Shown: in pieces, positions 6,664 through 16,385 of the stretch
Position numbering within the stretch: the stretch's first letter is position 1
Layout: the number at the start of each line of letters is the position of its first letter
Assembly: GCA_017435865.1 (NCBI GenBank)
Contig: JAFSEF010000041.1
Location: forward strand, 1 to 40,079
Origin: Clostridia bacterium
GTDB taxonomy: Bacteria > Bacillota > Clostridia > Oscillospirales > Acutalibacteraceae
Length of the DNA stretch: 40,079 nt
Direction of reading: 5' to 3'
Made by a program: the position numbers and the translations under genes
The notes under the pieces: generated by a model
What the model was told of the DNA's origin: nothing
The model's database searches: none
Seen by the model: only the letters and a program-made list of their open reading frames with translations

Positions 6664-7704
6664 ATGATTGAAAATTCAAGAAGCGAAAGTTATGCAGCAG
6701 CCGGCGTTGATATTACCGCAGGTTACAAAGCTGTCGAACTGATGAAAACCCACATTGCACGCACTCTCACAAGCGGCGTCGTTTCCGATGTCGGCGGTTT
6801 CGGCGGTCTGTTCGCTCTGCCCGAAGGCTATCAGAAACCTGTTCTTGTTTCCGGTACGGACGGTGTCGGCACAAAGCTCAAACTTGCATTTTTGCTCGAT
6901 AAGCATGATACGGTCGGTATTGACTGTGTTGCCATGTGTGTCAACGATGTCATCTGCTGCGGTGCAAAGCCTTTATTCTTCCTCGACTACATTGCCTGCG
7001 GCAAGAATGTTCCCGAACGCATTGCACAGATCGTTGCAGGTGTTGCAGAAGGTTGTGTGCAGTCAGGTGCTGCTCTCATCGGCGGTGAAACGGCTGAAAT
7101 GCCCGGTTTCTACCCCATCGACGAATATGACCTTGCAGGTTTTGCAGTGGGTATCGTCGAAAAGGACAAAATTCTCAACAACAAATCCATGAACGCAGGC
7201 GACGTCATCATCGCACTGCCTTCTTCGGGTGTGCATTCCAACGGTTTCTCCCTTGTCCGCAAGGTGTTCAATGTGGAGCATACCGATCTTCGTATGCCTC
7301 TTGATGCTCTGGGCGGCAAAGGTCTGGGCGAAACCCTCCTGACTCCCACCAAGATTTATGTCAAGCCCATGACCGCATTGTTTGATGCCGTTACGGTCAA
7401 GGCTGTTTCCCATATCACGGGCGGCGGTTTCTATGAAAACATTCCGCGTTCTCTGCCCGACGGCTTCTGTGCAAAGATCGAAAAGAGTGCCGTCCGCATT
7501 CTTCCCATCTTCGATCTGCTTGCAAAGACCGGCAACATCGACGAAAGAGATATGTTCAACACCTTCAACATGGGTGTCGGTATGAGCTGTGTGGTTGCCA
7601 AGGAAGATGCCGACAAGGCACTCGGAATCCTGCGTGCAAACGGCGAAGATGCTTACATCCTCGGCGAAATCGTCAAGGGTGAAGAAAAGGTGCAGCTGAT
7701 TTAA
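6664..7704 (+). CDS. purM: PurM, AIR synthetase
   Basis: A 346-aa phosphoribosylformylglycinamidine cyclo-ligase, which closes the imidazole ring using ATP. Family motifs are [16 protein letters not shown], the [14 protein letters not shown] nucleotide loop, [33 protein letters not shown] and [14 protein letters not shown]. The start is ATG 6664. An upstream in-frame ATG at 6625 would overlap the end of purF and lacks a ribosome binding site, whereas GAGAAAGG lies before 6664. The gene begins 17 bases after the purF stop, and purN starts one base after its own stop. Length and motifs are normal. Confidence 0.97.
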   Translation: MIENSRSESYAAAGVDITAGYKAVELMKTHIARTLTSGVVSDVGGFGGLFALPEGYQKPVLVSGTDGVGTKLKLAFLLDKHDTVGIDCVAMCVNDVICCGAKPLFFLDYIACGKNVPERIAQIVAGVAEGCVQSGAALIGGETAEMPGFYPIDEYDLAGFAVGIVEKDKILNNKSMNAGDVIIALPSSGVHSNGFSLVRKVFNVEHTDLRMPLDALGGKGLGETLLTPTKIYVKPMTALFDAVTVKAVSHITGGGFYENIPRSLPDGFCAKIEKSAVRILPIFDLLAKTGNIDERDMFNTFNMGVGMSCVVAKEDADKALGILRANGEDAYILGEIVKGEEKVQLI

Positions 7705-7705
7705 C

Positions 7706-8323
7706 ATGAATAACACACCGAAAACAAAAATTGCCGTGCTTGTCAGCGGCGGCGGCACAAATTTGCAGGCTATTTTAGATGCACAGCGTGACGGAAAAAT
7801 CACCGACGGGGAAGTGGTGTTGGTCATTTCCAACAATCCCGACGCATATGCACTCGAAAGAGCAAAAAATGCAGGTGTCAAGGGTGTTGTGGTGCCGAAA
7901 AAAGGCAGAACAAGAGAGGACTTTGAAAAAGACCTCGTGGCTACCCTCGAAGAAGCAGGCATTGAGCTGATTATTCTTGCAGGCTTCATGTGCATTCTGT
8001 CGGCTGATTTTACAAACCGTTATCCCGAACGCATTATAAATGTCCATCCGTCTTTGATCCCTTCGTTCTGCGGTGAAGGCTTTTACGGACTGAGAGTCCA
8101 TGAAGCAGCACTGTCCTACGGCGTGAAGGTGACGGGTGCAACGGTGCACTTTGTCAATGAAATTCCCGACGGCGGCAGGATTATTCTGCAGAGAGCCGTG
8201 GAAATCAAAGACGGTGACACCCCCGAAATTTTACAAAAACGAGTGATGGAACAGGCTGAATGGCATCTGCTGCCTGCAGCGGCACAGCTTGTAAGCAAAA
8301 ACATCCGTGAAAGGAAAGAATAA
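7706..8323 (+). CDS. purN: PurN, GAR transformylase
   Basis: A 205-aa phosphoribosylglycinamide formyltransferase that moves a formyl group from 10-formyl-THF to GAR. It shows the N-terminal VLVSGGGTNLQAIL phosphate loop, the catalytic Asn and His in INVHPSLIPSF and the catalytic Asp in NEIPDGG. It starts one base after the purM stop, which implies translational coupling. As a folate-dependent step it fits control by the upstream ZTP riboswitch. The folate loop reads IPSFCGEGFYGLRVHEA, where many members have the shorter FxGxxAxxxA form. Confidence 0.95.
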   Translation: MNNTPKTKIAVLVSGGGTNLQAILDAQRDGKITDGEVVLVISNNPDAYALERAKNAGVKGVVVPKKGRTREDFEKDLVATLEEAGIELIILAGFMCILSADFTNRYPERIINVHPSLIPSFCGEGFYGLRVHEAALSYGVKVTGATVHFVNEIPDGGRIILQRAVEIKDGDTPEILQKRVMEQAEWHLLPAAAQLVSKNIRERKE

Positions 8324-8326
8324 ATT

Positions 8327-9043
8327 ATGGCTTATGAACTCCATTGCATCGGCAAATTGCTGAGCGAAAATACATATCCCGGCAGAGGCATCATTGCAGG
8401 TCTCACTCCCGACGGCAAAAAGGCCGTCAGTGCTTATTTCATCATGGGCAGAAGTGCAAATTCCAGAAATCGTGTGTTCTCTCTCAAGGACAACGGCGAG
8501 TTGTATACCGAACCCTTTGATGCAAGCAAGGTCGAAGATCCGTCACTCATCATCTATGCAGCCGTTCGCAAACTCGGCAACAAGCTCATTGTCACCAACG
8601 GCGATCAGACCGATACCGTGTATGACCTCATGAGCGAAGGCAAGACCTTCTCCGCAGCTCTTGCAACCCGTTGCTTTGAGCCCGACGGTCCCAACTGGAC
8701 CCCGAGAATCAGCGTTCTGCTTGACTTTGAAGACGGCTTCAATTACTCCATGAGCATTCTCAAGAGTGCAGATGCAGACGGCTCCGCCTGCAACCGCTTC
8801 ACATTCGACTATGCTCCCATTGCAGGTGTCGGTCATTTTATTCACACCTATGACCATGACGGCAATCCCATTCCGACCTTCTCGGGTGAACCCGAAAGAA
8901 TCAAAACATTCGACGACATGAACGAATTTGCGGAAGTTGTGTGGAACAACCTCAACGAAGATAACAAGATTTCTCTGTTCGTGCGTTACGTTGACCTTGC
9001 AACCGGCGAAGCAGAAACCAAAATCTACAATAAAAATATCTGA
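8327..9043 (+). CDS. purO: PurO-type IMP cyclohydrolase
   Basis: A 238-aa protein of the archaeal-type IMP cyclohydrolase family (PurO, PF07826), which closes FAICAR to IMP. Visible features are NTYPGRGIIAGLTPDGKKAV near the N-terminus, the FIMGRSANSRNRVF segment, TPRISVLL and GVGHFIHTYDHDGNP. It lies directly before a separate AICAR transformylase gene, so the two jobs of bifunctional PurH are split here. Stop-to-start spacing is 3 bases to purN and 11 bases to the next gene. The family call comes from recognised motifs and gene context; I could not run a profile. Confidence 0.88.
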   Translation: MAYELHCIGKLLSENTYPGRGIIAGLTPDGKKAVSAYFIMGRSANSRNRVFSLKDNGELYTEPFDASKVEDPSLIIYAAVRKLGNKLIVTNGDQTDTVYDLMSEGKTFSAALATRCFEPDGPNWTPRISVLLDFEDGFNYSMSILKSADADGSACNRFTFDYAPIAGVGHFIHTYDHDGNPIPTFSGEPERIKTFDDMNEFAEVVWNNLNEDNKISLFVRYVDLATGEAETKIYNKNI

Positions 9044-9054
9044 AGGAGACTGAC

Positions 9055-10239
9055 ATGAACGAATTTGAACTCAAATACGGCTGTAACCCCAATCAGAAAC
9101 CGTCCCGCATTTTCATGGAAGACGGCTCCGACCTGCCCGTAGAAATTCTTTGCGGCAGACCCGGCTACATCAATTTCCTCGATGCGTTCAACGCATGGCA
9201 GCTTGTCAAGGAACTCAAGGACATTCTCGGCATGCCCGCTGCCACTTCTTTCAAGCATGTCAGCCCCGCAGGTGCGGCAGTCGGCGTCAAGCTCAGCGAT
9301 GCACAGAAAAAAGCCTGCTTCGTGGACGATATTGAAGGTCTTGACGATTCTCCTCTTGCCTGCGCTTATGCCAGAGCCAGAGGCAGCGACCGTATGTCCT
9401 CCTTCGGCGACTGGATCGCCCTCAGTGATGTCTGCGACAAGACCACGGCTCTCATCATCAAACGTGAGGTTTCCGACGGCGTGATCGCTCCCGGTTACAC
9501 CGACGAAGCACTCGAAATTCTCAAAACAAAACGCAACGGTACTTACAATATTGTGAAAATCGATCCCGATTATGTGCCTGCCGAAATCGAACGCAAGCAG
9601 GTATTCGGCATCACATTCGAGCAGGGAAGAAATAACTTCCGCATTGACGAAGAACTTCTCGGCAATGTTGTGACCGCCAACAAGGAACTGCCCGACAGTG
9701 CAAAGAGAGACCTTATCATTGCTCTTATCACCCTCAAATACACCCAGTCCAACTCCGTTTGCTTTGCTGTGGACGGTCAGGCAATCGGTGTCGGTGCCGG
9801 TCAGCAGTCGCGTGTGCACTGCACCCGTCTTGCAGGCAACAAGGCCGATTTGTGGCATCTTCGCCTGAGTGAAAAGGTGCTGTCTCTGCCCTTCCGTGCA
9901 GAAGTCGGAAGACCCGACAGAAACAACTGCATCGACATTTATCTGTCCGAAGACGACGATGTTGTTCTTGCAGACGGCAACTGGCAGAAGTGGTTTACCG
10001 AACAGCCCGAACGCTTCACCGCAGAAGAAAAGAAAGAATATCTCTCCCACATCACGGGCGTTTCCCTCGGCTCGGATGCTTTCTTCCCGTTTGACGACAA
10101 CATTGAACGTGCCAAGAGAAGCGGTGTCAGCTACATTGCAGAGCCCGGCGGCAGCAAGCGTGACGAAGACGTTATTGCAGCCTGCGACAAATACGGCATG
10201 GCAATGGCCTTCACAGGCATGAGACTGTTCCACCATTGA
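9055..10239 (+). CDS. purV: AICAR transformylase (stand-alone PurH C-domain)
   Basis: A 394-aa protein matching the AICAR formyltransferase part of PurH, with no IMP cyclohydrolase (MGS-like) domain in front. Signature pieces are the opening LKYGCNPNQKPS, the Lys-His catalytic motif SFKHVSPAGAAVG, ARARGSDRMSSFGDW, KYTQSNSVCFA, GAGQQSRVHC and the end SDAFFPFDDNI...GVSYIAEPGGS. It transfers a formyl group from 10-formyl-THF to AICAR, making FAICAR for the PurO-type enzyme upstream. AAGGAGA lies 6 bases before the ATG. The symbol purV is used for stand-alone enzymes of this kind; some databases label them purH. Confidence 0.92.
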   Translation: MNEFELKYGCNPNQKPSRIFMEDGSDLPVEILCGRPGYINFLDAFNAWQLVKELKDILGMPAATSFKHVSPAGAAVGVKLSDAQKKACFVDDIEGLDDSPLACAYARARGSDRMSSFGDWIALSDVCDKTTALIIKREVSDGVIAPGYTDEALEILKTKRNGTYNIVKIDPDYVPAEIERKQVFGITFEQGRNNFRIDEELLGNVVTANKELPDSAKRDLIIALITLKYTQSNSVCFAVDGQAIGVGAGQQSRVHCTRLAGNKADLWHLRLSEKVLSLPFRAEVGRPDRNNCIDIYLSEDDDVVLADGNWQKWFTEQPERFTAEEKKEYLSHITGVSLGSDAFFPFDDNIERAKRSGVSYIAEPGGSKRDEDVIAACDKYGMAMAFTGMRLFHH

Positions 10240-10249
10240 GGTACGAAAA

Positions 10250-11518
10250 ATGAAAAAAGTAATGCTCATCGGCAGTGGCGGACGCGAACATGCTCTGCTT
10301 AAAAAACTGCGTGAAAATAAAGAAATCGGCGAAATCTTTGTTCTGCCCGGCAACGGCGGAATGAAGGAAGAAGCCACCCTTGTACCCATCGGTGCAAAGG
10401 ACATTGACGGCATGGTGCAGTTTGCAAAGGAAAATGCAATCGACTTTGCCGTGGTTGCACCCGACGATCCTCTGGTGCTCGGTGCCGTGGATGCACTCGA
10501 AGCCATCGGTGTGAAATGCTTTGGCCCGAAAAAGGATGCTGCCATCATCGAAGGCAGCAAGATTTTCTCCAAAAACTTAATGAAAAAGTACGGCATTCCC
10601 ACCGCACAGTACGAAGTTTTCTATGACGTTGCACCTGCACTCGCATATCTGCGTACAGCTCCCATCCCTACCGTTATCAAAGCCGACGGTCTGGCACTGG
10701 GCAAGGGTGTTGTCATTTGCACCACCCGTGAAGAAGCCACCGCTGCGGTTGTTTCCATGATGGAAGACGGTCAGTTCGGTGAATCGGGTAAGAGCATTGT
10801 CATTGAAGAATTTTTGGAAGGCCCCGAAGTGTCGGTGCTCAGTTTCACCGACGGCAACGTGGTCGTCCCCATGGTTTCTTCCATGGATCACAAACGTGCT
10901 CTTGACAATGACGAAGGTCTCAACACAGGCGGTATGGGTACGGTCGCACCCAATCCGTACTACACAAAAGAGATTGCAGACCGTTGCATGGAAGAAATCT
11001 TCCTGCCCACTATCAAGGCCATGAATGCAGAAGGCAGAACTTTCAAGGGTTGCCTGTATTTCGGTCTGATGCTCACAAAGGACGGTCCGAAGGTCATCGA
11101 ATACAACTGCCGTTTCGGTGATCCCGAAACCCAGGTCGTGCTGCCGCTTCTTGAAACAGACCTGTTTGAAATCATGAATGCGGTTGCTGACGGCAAGCTT
11201 GCAGATATTGATGTAAAATTTGCCGACAAGAATGCTGCTTGCGTCATTCTTGCATCCGCAGGCTATCCCGCTTCTTACGAAAAGGGCAAGCTCTTCACGG
11301 TGGATGCCGACTTCGGTGCAACCCTTTATTGTGCAGGTGTCAAGGCCGACGGTGATGTTCTTAAAACCGACGGCGGCAGAGTGGCAGGTGTTACCGCCAC
11401 CGCAGACACCCTCAAAGAAGCCCTTGCAATTGCTTACAAGGAAGCCGAAAAAGTACATTTTGAAAATAAATACAGCCGCTCTGACATCGGTCAGCGTGCG
11501 CTGAACGCCGTTCTGTAA
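10250..11518 (+). CDS. purD: PurD, GAR synthetase
   Basis: A 422-aa phosphoribosylamine-glycine ligase of the ATP-grasp superfamily. It opens with the LIGSGGREHAL phosphate loop. The ATP-grasp core includes PTVIKADGLALGKGVVIC, EEFLEGPEVSVLSF, TGGMGTVAPNP and EYNCRFGDPETQVVLP, with the metal-binding Glu and Asn in the last. It makes GAR from phosphoribosylamine, glycine and ATP. It starts 10 bases after the transformylase stop and ends 11 bases before purL. Length is typical for the family. Confidence 0.97.
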   Translation: MKKVMLIGSGGREHALLKKLRENKEIGEIFVLPGNGGMKEEATLVPIGAKDIDGMVQFAKENAIDFAVVAPDDPLVLGAVDALEAIGVKCFGPKKDAAIIEGSKIFSKNLMKKYGIPTAQYEVFYDVAPALAYLRTAPIPTVIKADGLALGKGVVICTTREEATAAVVSMMEDGQFGESGKSIVIEEFLEGPEVSVLSFTDGNVVVPMVSSMDHKRALDNDEGLNTGGMGTVAPNPYYTKEIADRCMEEIFLPTIKAMNAEGRTFKGCLYFGLMLTKDGPKVIEYNCRFGDPETQVVLPLLETDLFEIMNAVADGKLADIDVKFADKNAACVILASAGYPASYEKGKLFTVDADFGATLYCAGVKADGDVLKTDGGRVAGVTATADTLKEALAIAYKEAEKVHFENKYSRSDIGQRALNAVL

Positions 11519-11529
11519 AGGAGATTTCT

Positions 11530-14500
11530 ATGGTTTACAGAGTATATGTAGAAAAGAAAAAAGAACTTGCAAACGAAGCCAACGCACTGAAAAACGAAGC
11601 CGTTTCTCTGCTTGGTATTGAAAATCTGACAGATGTTCGTCTTTTCAACCGTTATGACGTTGAAAACATCGAAAAAGACCTGTTTGACTATGCCGTCAAC
11701 ACCGTGTTCTCCGAGCCGCAGATGGACATTGTTACTTTCTCTCTGCCCGAAACGGATGCTTTTGTGTTCGCTGTGGAATTCCTGCCCGGTCAGTTTGATC
11801 AGCGTGCAGACTCCGCCGCACAGTGCATTCAGATCCTGTCGCAGGGTGAACGTCCGACCGTACGTTCTGCAAAGGTCTATATGCTTTACGGCAACCTGAG
11901 TGAACAGGACATTGCCGCAGTCAAGAATTATGTCATCAACCCCGTCGAATCAAGAGAAGCAGCACTTGGTCGTTTTGAAACCCTCAAGACCGAGTTTGAA
12001 ATTCCCGAAACGGTTGAAACGCTCCACGGTTTCCGTGAACTTGAAATGGACGGCATTGCAGAATTTGTCAAAAAGTATGCCCTTGCCATGGATGCGGATG
12101 ATCTGATGTTCTGCCGCGACTATTTCCGCAGCGAAGACAGAGATCCCACCATCACGGAAGTGCGTATGCTCGACACATACTGGTCTGACCATTGCCGTCA
12201 TACCACATTCCTGACCACCATTGACAACGCAAGCTTTGAAGACAGCTTGCTGCAGGAAACCTACGAGCAGTACATGGCTGTCCGCAAGGAACTCGGCAGA
12301 GAAAACAAGCCTGTCAACCTCATGGATCTTGCAACTGTTGCCGCAAGATACCTCAAAAAGAACGGCAAGCTGCCCAAGCTTGACGAATCCGAAGAAATCA
12401 ATGCCTGCACCGTCAAAATGCAGATCGACCACGACGGTGTCAAAGAAGACTGGCTTCTTCTGTTCAAAAATGAAACCCACAATCACCCGACCGAAATTGA
12501 ACCTTTCGGCGGTGCTGCCACCTGCATCGGCGGTGCCATCCGTGACCCGCTGTCAGGCAGAAGCTATGTCTATGCCGCTATGCGTGTGACAGGTGCTGCC
12601 AACCCGCTTCGTCCCGTCAGCGAAACCATCAAGGGCAAGCTGCCCCAGAGAAAGATCGTCACCACCGCTGCCGCAGGGTATTCCTCCTACGGCAACCAGA
12701 TCGGTCTTGCCACCGGTCAGGTCGATGAACTGTATCACGAAGGCTATGCTGCAAAACGCCTTGAAATCGGTGCTGTTGTCGGTGCAGCTCCCGCTGAAAA
12801 TGTCCGCCGTGAATGCCCTGTAGATGGCGATATTGTCATTCTGCTCGGCGGCAGAACCGGCCGTGACGGCTGCGGCGGTGCAACAGGCTCGTCCAAGTCC
12901 CACACCCTTGAATCTTTGACTTCCTGCGGTGCAGAAGTGCAGAAGGGCAACGCCCCCGAAGAAAGAAAACTGCAAAGACTGTTCCGCAACAAGGAAGCAT
13001 CGCTTCTCATCAAACGCTGCAATGACTTCGGTGCAGGCGGTGTTTCGGTTGCCATCGGTGAACTTGCCGACGGTCTTGAAATCAACCTCAATGCTGTTCC
13101 CAAGAAGTACGAAGGTCTTGACGGCACGGAACTTGCCATCAGTGAATCGCAGGAAAGAATGGCGGTTGTTGTCGCTAAGGAAGATGTTGCACGCTTCAAG
13201 GAACTCGCAGACAGCGAAAACCTCGAAGCTACCGTCGTTGCAGAAGTCAAAGCCGAACCCAGACTCAGAATGTTCTGGAACGGCAACTGCATCTGTGATA
13301 TTTCCCGTGAATTCCTCAACTCCAACGGTGCACAGAAGCACACCGACATTGCTCCCGAAGCTCCCAAGTGCTTCAAAAAGGCAACACCTGCCAACTTTGC
13401 AGACGGCATGAAAGCCCTTGCAGATGATCTCAACACCTGCTCCAAACGCGGTCTGTCCGAAAGATTCGACTCCACCATCGGTGCAGGTACGGTCATGATG
13501 CCTTTCGGCGGTAAATATCAGATCACACCCAACCAGGCTATGGTCAACAAGGTTTCCGTTGAAACCGGCTCGACCGACACCGTTTCCTATATGGCATGGG
13601 GCTACAACCCCTACATTGCCGAAAAGAGTCCCTACCACAGTGCCTACCTTGCAGTTGTGGAATCGGTTACCAAGCTCATCGGTGCAGGTGCTTCTTTTGA
13701 AGATGTGTACCTGACCTTCCAGGAATATTTTGAAAAGCCCAACCGCGATCCCAAGCGTTGGGGTCAGCCGCTTGCAGCACTGCTCGGTGCATTCAAGGCA
13801 CAGCTTGACCTCGGCATCGGTTCCATTGGCGGTAAGGACTCCATGAGCGGCTCGTTTGAAGACATTGACGTTCCGCCCACACTTGTCAGCTTTGCAGTTA
13901 CCACAGGTGATGCAAGCGAAGTCATCTCCCCCGAATTCAAAAAAGCAGGCAGCCGTCTTGTGCTTGTCACACCCGAAACGGACGAAAACCATCTGCCTGT
14001 TGCCGCTTCTCTGATTGCAAACTACAATGCTGTCACGGCTCTTATGCGTGCAGGTGAGGTGCTTTCCGCATCCACACCCACCCTCGGCGGTCTTGCAGAC
14101 CTTGCCATGAAGAATGCATTCGGCAACGGCATCGGTGTAAAGTTTGAAAACATCAGTGACGATATGCTGTTCGGCTACAACTACGGTGCACTTCTTCTTG
14201 AACTGACCGAGGATGCCGATATGATCGGCACATTGGTCGGTTACACCACCGAAGAAGCAGCACTCGTTAAGGGTGACGAAAAGGTAGCACTTGACGAACT
14301 GCTCAAAGTGTATGAAGACAAGCTTGAACCCGTCTTCTCCTGCAACATCAAAACCGACAAGACTCCTGTTCCCGCTTTCACTTATGCTGCAAAATCGCAT
14401 CCGCACGCATCAACAAGCATTGCCGAGCCGCGTGTACTGATTCCCGTATTCCCCGGCACAAACTGTGAATTCGACACCGCACGTGCCCTTGCAGCAGCCG

Positions 14501-15222
14501 GTGCAAAGCCCGAAATCTTTGTCATCCGCAACCTGACCGCAGCTGCCATTGCAGAATCGGTGGAAGCCTTCTCCAAAAAGATTGCCGATTCGCAGATCAT
14601 CTTCATCCCCGGCGGCTTCTCCGGCGGTGACGAACCCGACGGTTCTGCAAAATTCATCACTTCGTTCTTCCGTAACGCACAGGTGAAGGATGCCGTTCAC
14701 GAGCTTCTTAAAAACCGTGACGGCTTGATGTGCGGTATCTGCAACGGTTTCCAGGCACTTGTCAAGCTCGGTCTTGTTCCCTACGGCGAAATCATCGACA
14801 CCGATGAAAACTGCCCGACACTTACCTATAACCGCATTGCACGCCATCAGTCGAGAATCGTTCATACTCGCATCGCTTCCAACAAGAGCCCCTGGCTTGC
14901 AAACACCAAGGCAGGCGATGTTTACACCGTGCCGATTTCCCACGGCGAAGGCCGCTTCCTTGCAAGCGAAGACCTCATCCGTCAGCTTGCAGCCAACGGA
15001 CAGATCGCAACGCAGTATGTTGATCTCGCAGGCAATCCGACCAATGACATCCGCTTCAATCCCAACGGCTCGTCGCTTGCGGTTGAGGGTATCACCTCGC
15101 CCGACGGCAGAGTATTCGGCAAGATGGGTCACTCCGAACGTAAAGGCAATTTCCTTTACAAGAACGTCCCCGGCGAATACGAAATGGGTATGTTCGATGC
15201 CGCTGTGAAGTATTTCAAATAA
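11530..15222 (+). CDS. purL: PurL, FGAM synthase, large fused form
   Basis: A 1230-aa single-chain phosphoribosylformylglycinamidine synthase. It combines a PurS-like N-terminal part, two AIR-synthase-like halves and a C-terminal class I glutaminase. Motifs are YWSDHCRHTTF, FKNETHNHPTEIEPFGGAATCIGG, SIGGKDSMSGSFED and IPGGFSGGDE. The glutaminase nucleophile is Cys1071 in GICNGFQ, with His1138 and Glu1140 in HGEGRF. It converts FGAR to FGAM using glutamine and ATP. Because the glutaminase is intact here but not in PurF of the same operon, the PurF change is not a general loss of glutamine use. GGAG precedes the ATG, and the gene closes the operon before a strong hairpin. Confidence 0.97.
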   Translation: MVYRVYVEKKKELANEANALKNEAVSLLGIENLTDVRLFNRYDVENIEKDLFDYAVNTVFSEPQMDIVTFSLPETDAFVFAVEFLPGQFDQRADSAAQCIQILSQGERPTVRSAKVYMLYGNLSEQDIAAVKNYVINPVESREAALGRFETLKTEFEIPETVETLHGFRELEMDGIAEFVKKYALAMDADDLMFCRDYFRSEDRDPTITEVRMLDTYWSDHCRHTTFLTTIDNASFEDSLLQETYEQYMAVRKELGRENKPVNLMDLATVAARYLKKNGKLPKLDESEEINACTVKMQIDHDGVKEDWLLLFKNETHNHPTEIEPFGGAATCIGGAIRDPLSGRSYVYAAMRVTGAANPLRPVSETIKGKLPQRKIVTTAAAGYSSYGNQIGLATGQVDELYHEGYAAKRLEIGAVVGAAPAENVRRECPVDGDIVILLGGRTGRDGCGGATGSSKSHTLESLTSCGAEVQKGNAPEERKLQRLFRNKEASLLIKRCNDFGAGGVSVAIGELADGLEINLNAVPKKYEGLDGTELAISESQERMAVVVAKEDVARFKELADSENLEATVVAEVKAEPRLRMFWNGNCICDISREFLNSNGAQKHTDIAPEAPKCFKKATPANFADGMKALADDLNTCSKRGLSERFDSTIGAGTVMMPFGGKYQITPNQAMVNKVSVETGSTDTVSYMAWGYNPYIAEKSPYHSAYLAVVESVTKLIGAGASFEDVYLTFQEYFEKPNRDPKRWGQPLAALLGAFKAQLDLGIGSIGGKDSMSGSFEDIDVPPTLVSFAVTTGDASEVISPEFKKAGSRLVLVTPETDENHLPVAASLIANYNAVTALMRAGEVLSASTPTLGGLADLAMKNAFGNGIGVKFENISDDMLFGYNYGALLLELTEDADMIGTLVGYTTEEAALVKGDEKVALDELLKVYEDKLEPVFSCNIKTDKTPVPAFTYAAKSHPHASTSIAEPRVLIPVFPGTNCEFDTARALAAAGAKPEIFVIRNLTAAAIAESVEAFSKKIADSQIIFIPGGFSGGDEPDGSAKFITSFFRNAQVKDAVHELLKNRDGLMCGICNGFQALVKLGLVPYGEIIDTDENCPTLTYNRIARHQSRIVHTRIASNKSPWLANTKAGDVYTVPISHGEGRFLASEDLIRQLAANGQIATQYVDLAGNPTNDIRFNPNGSSLAVEGITSPDGRVFGKMGHSERKGNFLYKNVPGEYEMGMFDAAVKYFK

Positions 15223-15237
15223 AACAGATGCACAAAA

Positions 15238-15265
15238 ACAGGGACTGTCCTCGGACAGTCCCTGT
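15238..15265. terminator. Bidirectional terminator after purL
   Basis: A perfect 12-bp stem, ACAGGGACTGTC / GACAGTCCCTGT, with a CTCG loop. Forward it is followed by TCTTAT. On the reverse strand it is followed by TTTTT, which serves the convergent phosphoesterase gene better. Confidence 0.8.
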
Positions 15266-15279
15266 TCTTATGCTGTAAT

Positions 15280-16236
15280 TCAGTTCAGTTCAAAAACAAA
15301 GGAGTCATAGCCTTCGAGCCATTCTTCGGTGATGTAGTTTCTGAAACGCAGAAGAACGCTGTCTTCATATACTTCCAGCTGCAGACCGATTCCGGCTTCA
15401 CCGCAGGCTTCATTGGCAGGATAATAGTTACCGCCGTTGCCTGTAGAGGGGAGATTTACGTAGGTGACATTGTTGTGGGTTTCCACCGTGGATTCGCTGA
15501 CACCGTAGTGAGAGTGTCCGCTGAAATAGAACGTGCGAACACCGCTGTTTTCAAGAATCTCCGTAAGGCGGTCATTGTTGTCGGCAATGTTGAAAGCTGC
15601 ATAAGAACGGCTGCCGTTTTTGCCGTAAACAAGATAATGATTCAGCACAAAGCAGGGTTTGTTGCTGTCTGCAAGGGCTGTAAGTTCACTTTCGAGCCAG
15701 TCGAGCTGCTCATCGGACAGAATCTGTTTGCCGTTTTCATCCGAACGGGCATCAGCAGCAAGTGCAATAAAGGTGTAGCCGTTGATTTCGCGGCTGAAGT
15801 ACAGTTTTTCGCCGTCGTTTGCAAAAAAGAGGTTACGCAGACGAACAAAACGCTTTGCAAGTGCATCATAGCTGCTCTTGTTGTTTTCGTTGTCGTCCAG
15901 GTCATGGTTTCCGGGGATGCTCAATACGGAATCTGCAGAGAAAAACCTGCTGACCAGACCGTAAAACGGAATGGTCTCAATGATCTGTCCGTTCATTGTG
16001 TTGTCACCCAGAAGAATCAGAGCATCGCTGTCTGCTTCTTTGGCAGCTTCGAGTGTTTTGCCGATGCGTTCATGTCTTTCCTTGCTGTTGGATTCCATGT
16101 GCATATCCGACAGAACCGTTGCGGAAAGAAGACAGGTTTCGGCATCTGCTTTTTCGATTTTTTCAGGGATAGAGCCGGTGGGTAAAAAAATGAAAACAGA
16201 AATAATCAGTGCCAGGAGTCTAATGATACTATTCAT
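15280..16236 (-). CDS. Secreted calcineurin-like metallophosphoesterase
   Basis: A 318-aa protein with an N-terminal hydrophobic segment (about residues 4-21; no lipobox Cys) that should export or anchor it. The catalytic domain has all five motifs of the family in order: SDMH (DxH), GDNTMNG, GNHDLDD, the lone His in LNHYLVY and GHSHYG. These bind the two metal ions. AGGTGA lies 7 bases before the ATG. It is transcribed towards the purine operon, and the two units share the hairpin at 15238. The substrate is not predictable: members hydrolyse nucleotides, phosphodiesters or phospholipids. Two other metallophosphoesterases in the window are only distantly alike. Confidence 0.88.
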   Translation of the reverse strand: MNSIIRLLALIISVFIFLPTGSIPEKIEKADAETCLLSATVLSDMHMESNSKERHERIGKTLEAAKEADSDALILLGDNTMNGQIIETIPFYGLVSRFFSADSVLSIPGNHDLDDNENNKSSYDALAKRFVRLRNLFFANDGEKLYFSREINGYTFIALAADARSDENGKQILSDEQLDWLESELTALADSNKPCFVLNHYLVYGKNGSRSYAAFNIADNNDRLTEILENSGVRTFYFSGHSHYGVSESTVETHNNVTYVNLPSTGNGGNYYPANEACGEAGIGLQLEVYEDSVLLRFRNYITEEWLEGYDSFVFELN

Positions 16237-16254
16237 TCAAATCACCTCAAAACT

Positions 16255-16283
16255 ACTGTATCATTATTGTTCTATTTTGTCAA
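16255..16283 (-). promoter_or_regulatory. Promoter of the secreted phosphoesterase
   Basis: On the reverse strand, TTGACA (16278-16283), a 17-bp spacer and TACAGT (16255-16260) preceded by TGA (extended -10). Confidence 0.6.
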
Positions 16284-16327
16284 TATGCAAAAAAGAATCG
16301 ATTTGTATATAGATAACAGCTTTTTTG

Positions 16328-16356
16328 TTTACAAAATTAAATAAATATGTTATAAT
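16328..16356 (+). promoter_or_regulatory. Promoter of the GH3 glucosidase unit
   Basis: TTTACA (16328-16333), a 17-bp spacer and a perfect TATAAT (16351-16356) with TG two bases upstream. It drives the 125-aa gene and, with no terminator in the 50 bases that follow that gene, probably the GH3, symporter and phosphoesterase genes as well. Confidence 0.75.
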
Positions 16357-16385
16357 CAAATTAATAATGTGATGAGGTATAAGGA

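Noticed and set aside
9025-10602. Long open frame (525 codons) on the reverse strand
   Set aside because: It lies antisense to the AICAR transformylase and purD. Its residue make-up is what biased codons give on the opposite strand; no ribosome binding site or domain.
12553-14406. Reverse-strand open frame of 617 codons inside purL
   Set aside because: Shadow of the C-rich third codon positions of purL; Cys/His/Phe-rich and without motifs.
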